Shown: positions 23,288 through 30,176 of the stretch, one piece after another
Layout of the letters: each line of letters starts with the position of its first letter
Numbering within the stretch: position 1 is the stretch's first letter
DNA from: CBFHSD01 sp965658375
GTDB lineage: Bacteria > Bacteroidota > Bacteroidia > Flavobacteriales_G > Salibacteraceae
Assembly (NCBI GenBank): GCA_965658375.1
Contig: CBFHSD010000027.1
Location: 1 to 30,176, forward strand
DNA: 30,176 nt
Direction of reading: 5' to 3'
Made by a program: the position numbers and the translations under genes
The notes under the pieces: model-generated
What the model saw: only the letters and a program-made list of their open reading frames with translations
What the model was told of the DNA's origin: nothing
Databases searched by the model: none

Positions 23288-24409
23288 TTAACGATTCAAC
23301 ATTACAGGCATTACGAGCATAAGAATGTCTTCATCCTCATCGCTTGTTTCTGGTGTAATGATCCCCGCTCTGTTAGGAGCAGACATTTCAAGTATAATGT
23401 TATCGGAGTCTAAGTTACTCAACATTTCTATTAAAAACCTTGAGTTGAAACCTATTTCCATATCCTCACCTGCATAAGACGCGGTAAGTTTTTCATTTGC
23501 AGCATTGTTGAAGTCAACATCCTCTGCACTTATAGTCAATTCACTTCCTGCCATTTTTAAACGCACTTGATGCGTTGTTTTATTCGAGAAAATAGAGATT
23601 CTACGAATAGAGCTTAAAAGTGAAGTTCTACCAATGGTCAATTTGTTTGGATTCTCTTTTGGAATTACAGCTTCATAGTTGGGATATTTCCCATCAATCA
23701 AGCGACAAACCAATTCAATGTTATCTGCTTTAAAGTAAGCATTCACCTCATTGTATTCAATCTCCACAGTGGTGTTTAGACCAGAGGTGATGTTTTTCAA
23801 GAGGTTCAATGGTTTCTTAGGCATGATGAAAGATGAGCTTCTTTCGCTCTTTGCATCTTTTCTTCTGTACCTCACCAATTTGTGAGCATCTGTAGCTACA
23901 AAGGTGCAGCTGTCTGTACCCAATTCGAAGTACACCCCAGACATGACCGGTCTCAATTCATCATTTCCCGTAGCGAATAATGATTTGTTAATGGCATTGA
24001 AAAGTGCTCCTGAATCTAAGCTCAATTTAGAAGGGCTCTCTACTTCAGGAATTTTCGGAAACTCATCTCCATTTGCACCAGCAAGGCTGTATTGACCGTT
24101 GTCTGATGAGATGTCAATAGCAAAGGTTTCTGTATTTACTAAGAAACTCAGTGGTTGATCTGGAAATGTTTTTAGGGTATCGAGTAAGAGTTTGGCTGGG
24201 ATAGCAACCGCTCCATTCTCTTCAATTTTTTCTGGTTCAAGCGTTGTGGTCATTGTGGTCTCTAAGTCAGAGGCAGCAATGATGAGCTGGTCTTCTTTCG
24301 TTTCGAAAAGAAAGTTATCGAGAATAGGAAGGGTATTGCTACTATTTAAAACACCACTAATTGCTTGTAGATGCTTTAGAAGTGCAGAACTTGATACAAT
24401 GAATTTCAT
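23288..24409 (-). CDS. dnaN: DNA polymerase III sliding clamp, beta subunit
   Basis: 373 residues forming the three-domain clamp that tethers DNA polymerase III to DNA. The N-terminus MKFIVSSSALLKHLQAISGVL is typical, with NTLPILDNFLFE following. The mid-domain EFPKIPEVESPSK and VYFELGTDSCTFVATDAHKL blocks and the C-terminal DILMLVMPVMLNR complete the fold. The length is normal. It has its own -7 element in the 92-base gap upstream and a strong terminator downstream. It is not next to dnaA here, so this is not an oriC-type arrangement; dnaN adjacent to gldG is an arrangement I recall from other Flavobacteriales. Confidence 0.97.
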   Translation of the reverse strand: MKFIVSSSALLKHLQAISGVLNSSNTLPILDNFLFETKEDQLIIAASDLETTMTTTLEPEKIEENGAVAIPAKLLLDTLKTFPDQPLSFLVNTETFAIDISSDNGQYSLAGANGDEFPKIPEVESPSKLSLDSGALFNAINKSLFATGNDELRPVMSGVYFELGTDSCTFVATDAHKLVRYRRKDAKSERSSSFIMPKKPLNLLKNITSGLNTTVEIEYNEVNAYFKADNIELVCRLIDGKYPNYEAVIPKENPNKLTIGRTSLLSSIRRISIFSNKTTHQVRLKMAGSELTISAEDVDFNNAANEKLTASYAGEDMEIGFNSRFLIEMLSNLDSDNIILEMSAPNRAGIITPETSDEDEDILMLVMPVMLNR

Positions 24410-24438
24410 ATTGTCAGATTTACCAATTGGCTTAATGG

Positions 24439-24446
24439 CAAATATA
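24439..24446 (-). promoter_or_regulatory. -7 element (TATATTTG) for dnaN
   Basis: Exact TAnnTTTG on the minus strand, 29 bases before the dnaN ATG, in the gap after the DUF4340 gene. The same octamer is used by the crp promoter. The -33 element is unclear. Confidence 0.55.
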
Positions 24447-24501
24447 ACTTTTCGGGATGCGATGTAACCGACCGATGAGCCTACAATTTATTAACAGGAT
24501 G

Positions 24502-25524
24502 TTAAGAACTTCCCTTGTTTTGCTCGCTTACAAAGTCACCCAAAGAGTAGGTGATGGGATCAAATACAAAGTACTGAATCACCACAAAATCTTGATTATC
24601 TACCAAAGCGTACATTCTGTCTAAATCAAACTCAATTTTATTGCCGTCAAAGTCTTCTCCTTTGAAAGGTTTTTTCCAGGTTTTTACAGTTCTAACATTT
24701 CCAATAACATCAGTAACTTCAAAAATATACTGTGGCGCTGAGCTTTGCACAGAATCCATGAATGCTTCTGTCTTTGTTTCTTCAAAGCCCTCGAAATGAA
24801 TTTTTTTATACCTGCTGACATAGCTTAAAACAGCCGCGGTATCAACTCCGCTTAACATGTGTTCACCTTCATTATTGTGCACTTCCCATTGATCTTCTGT
24901 CAGTGCTTTGAGCGCGAAAGAAGCTTCCGGTTCTTCTACATGAGTAAGCTTGATGCTGGCAATTTGACCGTAGCTGTAATTGAAAATTCCGGTGTGAACC
25001 CAATCTTTATAATCTGCAAAGAATCGAGGTTCTAAGAATCCGTAAAAGCCTTCAATGTGCATGAGATAGGGGATTTCAGCCCCTTTAATCATCATATAAG
25101 TACCTGTATGGTGCTGATCTGATGAACCCACGAAAAGTGTTTTTATCACTTTTCCATCTTGATCATAAATGCTTACTTCTTTCCCATTGGAAATAATACC
25201 CTTCAATACAGTGTTGAAATTGCTTTTAGATACTGGTGCTTTCACCGTAATGCGATTCAATGTTTCTAGCAAGAGATCAGTCACGTCTTGGCGTGCTCTT
25301 GATTTTCCATTGACTGTCCAATATCCCGGGCGCTTTTTCTCCAAGCTCACCTCGTTTCCCAAGCGGTCGTTGATGGTAATGCGAGAAACTGCTGAGGTAT
25401 CTGCTATCGCCATTTTGGCGGCTTCAGAGCGGATGGTGTTGCCGTCTTTTTTTTGAGAAACAAAATATGCTGTTGCCGCAAGAATCAACAAAAGTACTAA
25501 TGCGAAGAGGGATTTCTTATTCAT
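24502..25524 (-). CDS. DUF4340 domain membrane-anchored protein
   Basis: 340 residues with one N-terminal membrane anchor (about 4-24, FALVLLLILAATAYFV) and a periplasmic body. The body contains the DUF4340-like pattern: short beta-rich repeats with RITINDRLGNEVSLEKKRPG, YWTVNG, LLLETLNRITVKAPV, and later HTGIFNYSYGQIASIKLTH. DUF4340 proteins are usually next to GldG-like ABC components, as here (one base from the gldG stop). The molecular function is not known; an accessory role for the GldFG transporter is inferred from linkage. Confidence 0.82.
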   Translation of the reverse strand: MNKKSLFALVLLLILAATAYFVSQKKDGNTIRSEAAKMAIADTSAVSRITINDRLGNEVSLEKKRPGYWTVNGKSRARQDVTDLLLETLNRITVKAPVSKSNFNTVLKGIISNGKEVSIYDQDGKVIKTLFVGSSDQHHTGTYMMIKGAEIPYLMHIEGFYGFLEPRFFADYKDWVHTGIFNYSYGQIASIKLTHVEEPEASFALKALTEDQWEVHNNEGEHMLSGVDTAAVLSYVSRYKKIHFEGFEETKTEAFMDSVQSSAPQYIFEVTDVIGNVRTVKTWKKPFKGEDFDGNKIEFDLDRMYALVDNQDFVVIQYFVFDPITYSLGDFVSEQNKGSS

Positions 25525-25525
25525 C

Positions 25526-27247
25526 TTATTTGGAATATTTCTTTTTGCGCAGTTGAGTAAAGAACAAGCCTAGAAGAGAAATGATGAGAATGGGTAGTAC
25601 AATGTTTAAAATCTTGTATCGATCGCCTTGTTTTGTGGCTTTCTGAGTATCCAACAAGCGCAATGTGAAATTCTTTGTTCTTGTGAGCATAATGCCGCTA
25701 TCATCTGCAAGGTAGTGGAGGCAATTCATTGCAAATTCTTTATTGGCATATACTTCTCTTGTGTATGGATAATACCCCATATCGTAATACTCTTGGGTAT
25801 TGCGGTTCACTTGATTTTTAATAATGTCAGCATCTGCCACTACAATCATTTTGCTGGATTCAATCCGTTCTTTAAACTTTAGCTTTGGATTGTTTTCTAC
25901 CTGAGGCAATCTGTTTTTGAAGTTTGATTCAAAGTTTCCTTCAAGCAATAGAGAAAGCGTTTTTCTGCCTTTGTTGTATTGTCTTTCATCTGGCAATTGA
26001 CGCAGCATATTCAAAGCTACGCGATGAGGTGTTTGGGCAATCTTGGAATACTTTGAAGACTCCAGCAAAACTGTTTTTTTGATGCCTTTGCTTCCAACAC
26101 TATCAACACTGCTGATGTAAGATGTGGAAATGGCATCTAAGCCATTTGATATTGGTGTTTCGGGATGATTTGTAAGTAAAGGCGCATAATACCATGGGAA
26201 CATCTCTTGTTTTGGTTGATCGCCTACCATGCCTGTTACAACGGGTAAGGGAAGTGCCTGAAGGTCCATTACTAAATTGTGGTTCACTCTAGCTCCATAA
26301 CGAAACAACATATCATCTAAATTAAGATCAAGGGGAATACCCATAGTGATGTTGTTCTTTCTTAAGCTGTCTATGCTTACATCAGATCCTTCTAGAAACC
26401 ACAGAATTTTTCCGCCATTCATCACATATTGATCCAGCACATACTTTTCTTTTTCAGAAAAGGCTTCATTTGGGTTAGCAACTATAAGAACATCTACCAA
26501 GCGCAACGAGTCAATTTGCTCAATTTGATTTAGTTCTTCAGTTATAATCACATCACCCACAGTGTAGTGTTCCATTAAAGTGTTTCTAAAATCGGCAACA
26601 TCCAAGGGCTCAAATTCGCCATGGCCTGTAGTGAAGCCAATCACTTTTCTGGTTTTCTGCAACGCTTTATTTAGTCCACTAGAGAGCTCGTACTCAATTT
26701 GCTGAATGCTATTGTTGATATTCACCTCTTCGGGTGCTCCTATCTGTGATTTAAGCAATTGAATAGCTACCTCGGTTTCACCTAACTGAATGATGGCACC
26801 TGGGAAAATAATTTGCTCACTTCTCATATCCGATCGGTTCTCTCGGATACTGGTGTATTTCAAACCCTTTTGGCTGAGTTCGCGGTAAATACTTTCTTGA
26901 ATCTCCGGATCTCCAGACTCTGATGGATCTATAAATTCGTATTGAATATTTTCTCCAGAATACACCCTAAACTCATCGAGCGATTCTTGAATACTCATGC
27001 GGAGTTTTTTGTAACGGGCAGGAAGATCTCCTTCTAGGTACACTCTAACAAAAGCAACCTCTTCGAGCTGTTCTAGCTGGTTAATGGTAGCATCAGAGAG
27101 CGAATAGCGTTTATCTTCCGTTAAGTCTAAGCGCGTAAATAAGAGTGAGCCCAAGTAGTTAAATACGAAGATGAATCCGATTCCAATCCATAGGTTGAAC
27201 CAGTCATTTCTTTTTCTCTTCTGCGATTTTTTTTGTGTACTTACCAT
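25526..27247 (-). CDS. gldG: Gliding-motility ABC transporter auxiliary protein GldG
   Basis: 573 residues with a transmembrane helix at each end (about 17-37 and 544-564) and a large periplasmic region between, the usual GldG layout. N-terminal blocks LDLTEDKRYSLSDATINQLE and VAFVRVYLEGDLPARYKKLR are characteristic of GldG and related IFT52-like ABC-type proteins. The central GHGEFEPLDVADFRNTLMEH and GGKILWFLEG match the GldG/DUF4350-like sugar-binding-type fold. In Flavobacterium johnsoniae GldG with GldF and GldA is needed for gliding. The start overlaps the gldF stop by seven bases; DUF4340 follows one base after its own stop. Confidence 0.95.
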   Translation of the reverse strand: MVSTQKKSQKRKRNDWFNLWIGIGFIFVFNYLGSLLFTRLDLTEDKRYSLSDATINQLEQLEEVAFVRVYLEGDLPARYKKLRMSIQESLDEFRVYSGENIQYEFIDPSESGDPEIQESIYRELSQKGLKYTSIRENRSDMRSEQIIFPGAIIQLGETEVAIQLLKSQIGAPEEVNINNSIQQIEYELSSGLNKALQKTRKVIGFTTGHGEFEPLDVADFRNTLMEHYTVGDVIITEELNQIEQIDSLRLVDVLIVANPNEAFSEKEKYVLDQYVMNGGKILWFLEGSDVSIDSLRKNNITMGIPLDLNLDDMLFRYGARVNHNLVMDLQALPLPVVTGMVGDQPKQEMFPWYYAPLLTNHPETPISNGLDAISTSYISSVDSVGSKGIKKTVLLESSKYSKIAQTPHRVALNMLRQLPDERQYNKGRKTLSLLLEGNFESNFKNRLPQVENNPKLKFKERIESSKMIVVADADIIKNQVNRNTQEYYDMGYYPYTREVYANKEFAMNCLHYLADDSGIMLTRTKNFTLRLLDTQKATKQGDRYKILNIVLPILIISLLGLFFTQLRKKKYSK

Positions 27248-27972
27248 TTTCTGCTCGCGAGTTTGAGGTGAGTAAGCAATAAGAAGAATGCAACCAAAGA
27301 AAAGAAGTAAAGCACATCTCTTGAATCAATTACTCCTCTACTGAGTGAGAGGTAGTGACTGTTGATTCCCAAACGGATGATATAGGAATCTAATGTTCCG
27401 AAAAGGGCAAAACTTGAAATTTGATCAAAACCGGTGTAAAAGAAAAATGACAAAAATACAGCTATGATAAAAGCTACGATTTGGTTGTCGCTGATAGCAC
27501 TTGAAAAAAGGCCTATGGATACAAAACCACCGGCCAAGAAAAAGAGTCCGATGTATGATCCCCAAATAGCGCCAACATCAATATTACCAACAGGTAAAGC
27601 TAAATTGTAAACAGTAAAATAATAGACGAGTGTAGGTATAAGAGCAACTCCAACAAGCAATAGGCCCGCCAAATATTTGCTTAATATGATTTGCCAATCT
27701 TTCAAAGGCTTGGTTAATAATAACTCTAGGGTTCCTGTTCTTTTTTCTTCACTAAAGCTTTTCATGGTAATGGCAGGAATTAAAAACATGTACACCCAAG
27801 GGGCTACCACGAAGAGGGTGTCTAAAGTGGCGTAGCCAGATTCAATGATGTTATTGGCACCTGGAAAAACCCACATGAACAAACCTATGGCAGTGAGGAA
27901 AACACCAATCACTATATACCCAATTAGCGAGCTCAAGAACTCGCTAATTTCCTTTTTTAAAAGCGTAATCAT
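27241..27972 (-). CDS. gldF: Gliding-motility ABC transporter permease GldF
   Basis: 243 residues with six hydrophobic segments, an ABC-2 type permease. The cytoplasmic coupling region MKSFSEEKRTGTLELLLTKP and LKDWQIILSKYLAGLLLVG is intact and typical of GldF/NosY-like permeases. It should pair with GldG and an ATPase GldA; no gldA lies in this window, as is common in this phylum, where gldA is often unlinked. The gap to the GreA-like gene upstream is only 47 bases, with no clear promoter, so it may be read from there. Substrate unknown. Confidence 0.95.
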   Translation of the reverse strand: MITLLKKEISEFLSSLIGYIVIGVFLTAIGLFMWVFPGANNIIESGYATLDTLFVVAPWVYMFLIPAITMKSFSEEKRTGTLELLLTKPLKDWQIILSKYLAGLLLVGVALIPTLVYYFTVYNLALPVGNIDVGAIWGSYIGLFFLAGGFVSIGLFSSAISDNQIVAFIIAVFLSFFFYTGFDQISSFALFGTLDSYIIRLGINSHYLSLSRGVIDSRDVLYFFSLVAFFLLLTHLKLASRKW

Positions 27973-28019
27973 TTATGCTTTAATTCTTTAAAAAGTGTAT
28001 TGAATAAAACATGGTTTTT

Positions 28020-28511
28020 TTAAACCACATTCTCTATCACAAAGTCCATGCTGTTGAACTGTATTTTATCTCCTCTCTTACAACCTTCTAAAGCTTTGTA
28101 GATTGGAGCTTCCATACCAATAAGATTGTACTTGATATTGTCTACTCTGACCGATTGAACGGCTTTTGATACAAAAAAGTACCCTCTATTGGATTGAATG
28201 AGAGAAAGGTAACCTACATCAGAGTGTTCCTTTTCAAATTTGTAGTTCTTGAAGGTTCTTATGGTTTCTGCCAATTGACTGGCTTCTTTCATTCTCAGTT
28301 GCGCTGTTTCTTTACTCATGTCTTCAGATCCAGTTTCTCCGAATGAGCCGTGAACAATGCTATCATCTTCACTGTCGCCACCTGTGTGCATCTTCAAATT
28401 GGCTTCATCGAGCAATTCGCTATGAAGTTCTTCGAGTTGTTCTATGGCTATTTTGGTGATTTCTCTTTTTAGTTCTAAGCCTTTCATCATTTCTTTATTT
28501 GAAATTCTCAA
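28020..28511 (-). CDS. GreA/GreB-like transcription elongation factor homologue
   Basis: 163 residues. The N-terminal half is predicted to be helical hairpin (EMMKGLELKREITKIAIEQL, then SKETAQLRMKEASQLAETIR), with an acidic tip (GDSEDDS, about 45-51) where Gre factors hold the catalytic acidic pair. The C-terminal half (VRVDNIKYNLIGMEAPIYKA, then LEGCKRGDKIQFNSMDFVIE) matches the Gre C-terminal domain pattern SPIARALIGKxxGD. It is more divergent than true GreA, so I would expect RNA-polymerase secondary-channel binding but not necessarily transcript cleavage. Similar proteins are often misnamed 3-oxoacyl-ACP synthase. It lies between the secreted TPR gene (49 bases) and gldF (47 bases). Confidence 0.7.
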   Translation of the reverse strand: MRISNKEMMKGLELKREITKIAIEQLEELHSELLDEANLKMHTGGDSEDDSIVHGSFGETGSEDMSKETAQLRMKEASQLAETIRTFKNYKFEKEHSDVGYLSLIQSNRGYFFVSKAVQSVRVDNIKYNLIGMEAPIYKALEGCKRGDKIQFNSMDFVIENVV

Positions 28512-28560
28512 ATGGGTAAAAAGGGGCTAATTTAAAATTTTTGGACTAGCCTGAAACATT

Positions 28561-29997
28561 TCAATTGCTCGAATACGATTTGTAGTATGGACTTTCTGTT
28601 TTTCGCTGTTCAACTTCTTTTTTTAAGTCCTTTGCTTCGTTGGATATCTCTGAATTAAAGAATTCAGTAATTTGATTCACTTGAAGCTGTTGCAAGCAGT
28701 ATATGAACCAGCGCAAATCTTGATTGGCTGCTTCGTTATCACTTTGTTGAATCAGATGCCAATACACCAAAGCGGCATAGGAAAGCTCATTGAGGTCAAC
28801 AGCTATTTCTCCCAAGAGGCGATAGTTTTCTATGCTGAATTTTCCTTGATTCTCTTCTACAAGGCGTTCAATTTCTAGTCTTCGATACATTTGATATGTC
28901 AAATCTGCTGTGGGAGCGCGGTATTCCATACTGTAAAATGGATCAGAAATTAAAATTGAATCACTCGCCCCAATCCAAGCACTTGAAATGGCATCTTCAG
29001 CGTAGTTCTTTCGCTCCATTTCTGCTGTTTGCAGATAAGCGAGTGCATAGCGTGTTTGAGCTGAATATGGGTTGAAAGCTAGATTTTTATTGAGGTGCTG
29101 TTCTGCTTCTTTCGCAAATCCCTTTTCACTCATTTTATATGCTTCTTCAATAACCTCATTGCTTGCGTTCAATTGTGTTTCCACTTTCCAGTTTATGTCG
29201 CTCAAAAGTGAATGAAGGAAACTTTTTTCTTCTGTCATTGACAGTCCAAGTTGAATGTAGTTTGACGCTGACTCTAATTTACCCTGTGAGAGCAAGAGAG
29301 ATGTGTTCGTTAACAACACATCAAACGGATGTTGTTTTGATTCTAAAAGAGCGCGCCAGTAGTAATCGCTGCTATCGCAAACTGTCAAGTAGCTTGAACC
29401 TTTGCGTTTTGAAACATCCTTTAATTCTAGAGATAGGTTGTATGCACCTTGTTTGTCTTTTGCTTGTTGTCCAAAATAACTTGCTACAAATGGAAGGAGT
29501 TCGTTTGTAGACCAAGTTTGGATTGTATTGAATTGCTCTTGGGCATTTTTAGCCTCAAACATTGATTTGCGTTCTTTATTTGGAAAAATCAATTCTGGTG
29601 AATATGCTTCTTCTGAACCTTCTCCCTTTTTAGATAAAAATAAAAGTGTAAGCGGGAAAGCACGTGTTTTTGGTACAGACACTTTTTGCAATTGCTTTTT
29701 TAGTTTTTTGTGATAGGCTGCATTTACTTCTCCTTTTACATGGGTGCTCCAAAGAACATTACTTCCATTGATGTCTACCAATACCAAAAGTTCATTGGCA
29801 GTAGAATCTTTAAGTGTATAAAGCTCAAGTGTTGAGGTAACATTTTTTAAAAACTGATTGTACTCTTGAGGATTGGTGCAATATCCCGGCAACTGCTGTT
29901 GTTGTAAGAGCTGGGAGCTGAACTTATACTCTTGTCCAATAAGGACTGAAAGGGATAAGAAGGCGAAGAAAATGAGACTTGTTATGCGTTTATCCAT
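28561..29997 (-). CDS. Exported TPR-like protein of unknown function
   Basis: 478 residues from the ATG at 29997 (MDKRITSLIFFAFLSLS), which gives a proper signal peptide ending near LIGQ; six more codons are open upstream but only lengthen the N-terminus. The N-terminal 170 residues are mixed alpha/beta and include LLVLVDINGSNVLWSTHVKG and FPLTLLFLSKKG, perhaps a small domain. The C-terminal 300 residues are helical with TPR-like repeats (AEQHLNKNLAFNPYSAQTRY, ALAYLQ). I recognise no family. TTACTTTG (30010 to 30003, one mismatch to the -7 consensus) lies five bases before the ATG, so a near-leaderless message is possible; otherwise it is read from the upstream gene. Confidence 0.8.
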   Translation of the reverse strand: MDKRITSLIFFAFLSLSVLIGQEYKFSSQLLQQQQLPGYCTNPQEYNQFLKNVTSTLELYTLKDSTANELLVLVDINGSNVLWSTHVKGEVNAAYHKKLKKQLQKVSVPKTRAFPLTLLFLSKKGEGSEEAYSPELIFPNKERKSMFEAKNAQEQFNTIQTWSTNELLPFVASYFGQQAKDKQGAYNLSLELKDVSKRKGSSYLTVCDSSDYYWRALLESKQHPFDVLLTNTSLLLSQGKLESASNYIQLGLSMTEEKSFLHSLLSDINWKVETQLNASNEVIEEAYKMSEKGFAKEAEQHLNKNLAFNPYSAQTRYALAYLQTAEMERKNYAEDAISSAWIGASDSILISDPFYSMEYRAPTADLTYQMYRRLEIERLVEENQGKFSIENYRLLGEIAVDLNELSYAALVYWHLIQQSDNEAANQDLRWFIYCLQQLQVNQITEFFNSEISNEAKDLKKEVEQRKTESPYYKSYSSN

Positions 29998-30033
29998 AGG
30001 TGCAAAGTAAGCCATTCATCAGCATCAGTTGAG

Positions 30034-30174
30034 TTAATTTTCCTCAACTTTTTCAATATACTTTGAGAATAAGTCTACCCGGTTCTCCCATGTTTGAAGA
30101 GCGGCAAAAGCATTTCTCTCTAGGCGTTTTTGCTCATTTTCTTGCCCAATACTTTCTTTAATTGCAGAAGTCAG
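30034..30174 (-). CDS. Unknown protein, C-terminal fragment (5' end outside window)
   Basis: An open frame enters from the right edge on the minus strand and ends in TAA at 30036-30034. It gives 46 residues, helical and highly charged (ESIGQENEQKRLERNAF, then LQTWENRVDLFSKYIEKVEE), like the C-terminal helix of a cytoplasmic protein. The other two minus-strand frames are closed near the edge. It lies 36 bases upstream of the TPR-like gene on the same strand. Too little is visible to name it. Confidence 0.55.
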   Translation of the reverse strand: MTSAIKESIGQENEQKRLERNAFAALQTWENRVDLFSKYIEKVEEN

Positions 30175-30176
30175 TT

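Noticed and set aside
28525..28551. GGCTA/TAGCC hairpin as a terminator between the TPR-like and Gre-like genes
   Set aside because: Only a 5-base stem with a long AT loop and a poor T-run; too weak to call.
30027..30049. AGTTGAG-N9-CTCAACT inverted repeat as a terminator
   Set aside because: It overlaps the last codons and stop of the right-edge gene and has no T-run on either side.
1..30176. CRISPR array, prophage or known defence system
   Set aside because: No regularly spaced repeats, cas, phage structural or restriction genes were found on reading both strands.

Overview
The window reads as chromosomal DNA of a gliding or T9SS-type marine Bacteroidetes, most likely order Flavobacteriales (a Cryomorphaceae/Schleiferiaceae-like lineage is an inference). 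Reasons: a gldG-gldF pair; exact Bacteroidetes -7 promoter elements (TAnnTTTG) in front of many genes; almost no Shine-Dalgarno sequences; low-to-medium GC; and families typical of the phylum (group III truncated haemoglobin, plant-type glutaminyl cyclase, GreA-like protein, DUF4340, large BNR-repeat secreted protein, prolyl oligopeptidase lipoprotein).

Layout. 1-2807 (+): tightly overlapping operon of an unknown protein (5' end outside the window), dapF, a SpeG/RimJ-like GNAT and mltG, which joins peptidoglycan precursor synthesis with glycan-chain termination. 2813-4542: aroK (-) divergent from a YghO-like GNAT protein (+), with only 17 bases between the start codons. 4630-5913: tRNA-Lys(TTT) and tRNA-Leu(GAG), each with a promoter and terminator, flank a two-gene minus-strand operon of a Crp/Fnr regulator and a mini-glutaredoxin. 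5930-8404: a CaiB-type CoA-transferase, a small membrane protein and a secreted TPR-like protein. 8480-14083: a prolyl oligopeptidase lipoprotein divergent from a 1076-residue BNR/sortilin-like exported protein. 14084-14769: a gene-poor stretch with one possible small membrane protein.

14770-19454: a YbdG-type MscS channel (-) divergent from a translationally coupled trio of VWA protein, MoxR/BchI-like AAA+ ATPase and rhomboid protease. 19456-21032: truncated haemoglobin (-) and pirin (+). 21033-21424: terminator, a long hairpin leader and a possible 36-codon ORF. 21425-23226: a glutaminyl cyclase lipoprotein followed by a metallo-beta-lactamase-fold lipoprotein gene broken by one in-frame TAA. 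23288-30176 (-): dnaN, a DUF4340 protein, gldG, gldF, a GreA-like factor, a secreted TPR-like protein and the C-terminus of another gene.

Most of the window is ordinary core genome. The best candidates for a second look are the VWA/AAA+/rhomboid cassette, the interrupted MBL gene (loss of function, sequencing error or readthrough), the hairpin-leader/mini-ORF unit near 21160-21322, a GTGCAA-N9-TTGCAC inverted repeat over the Crp promoter, and promoters placed so close to start codons that leaderless transcripts are likely. No CRISPR array, complete insertion sequence, prophage or recognisable defence system was seen.
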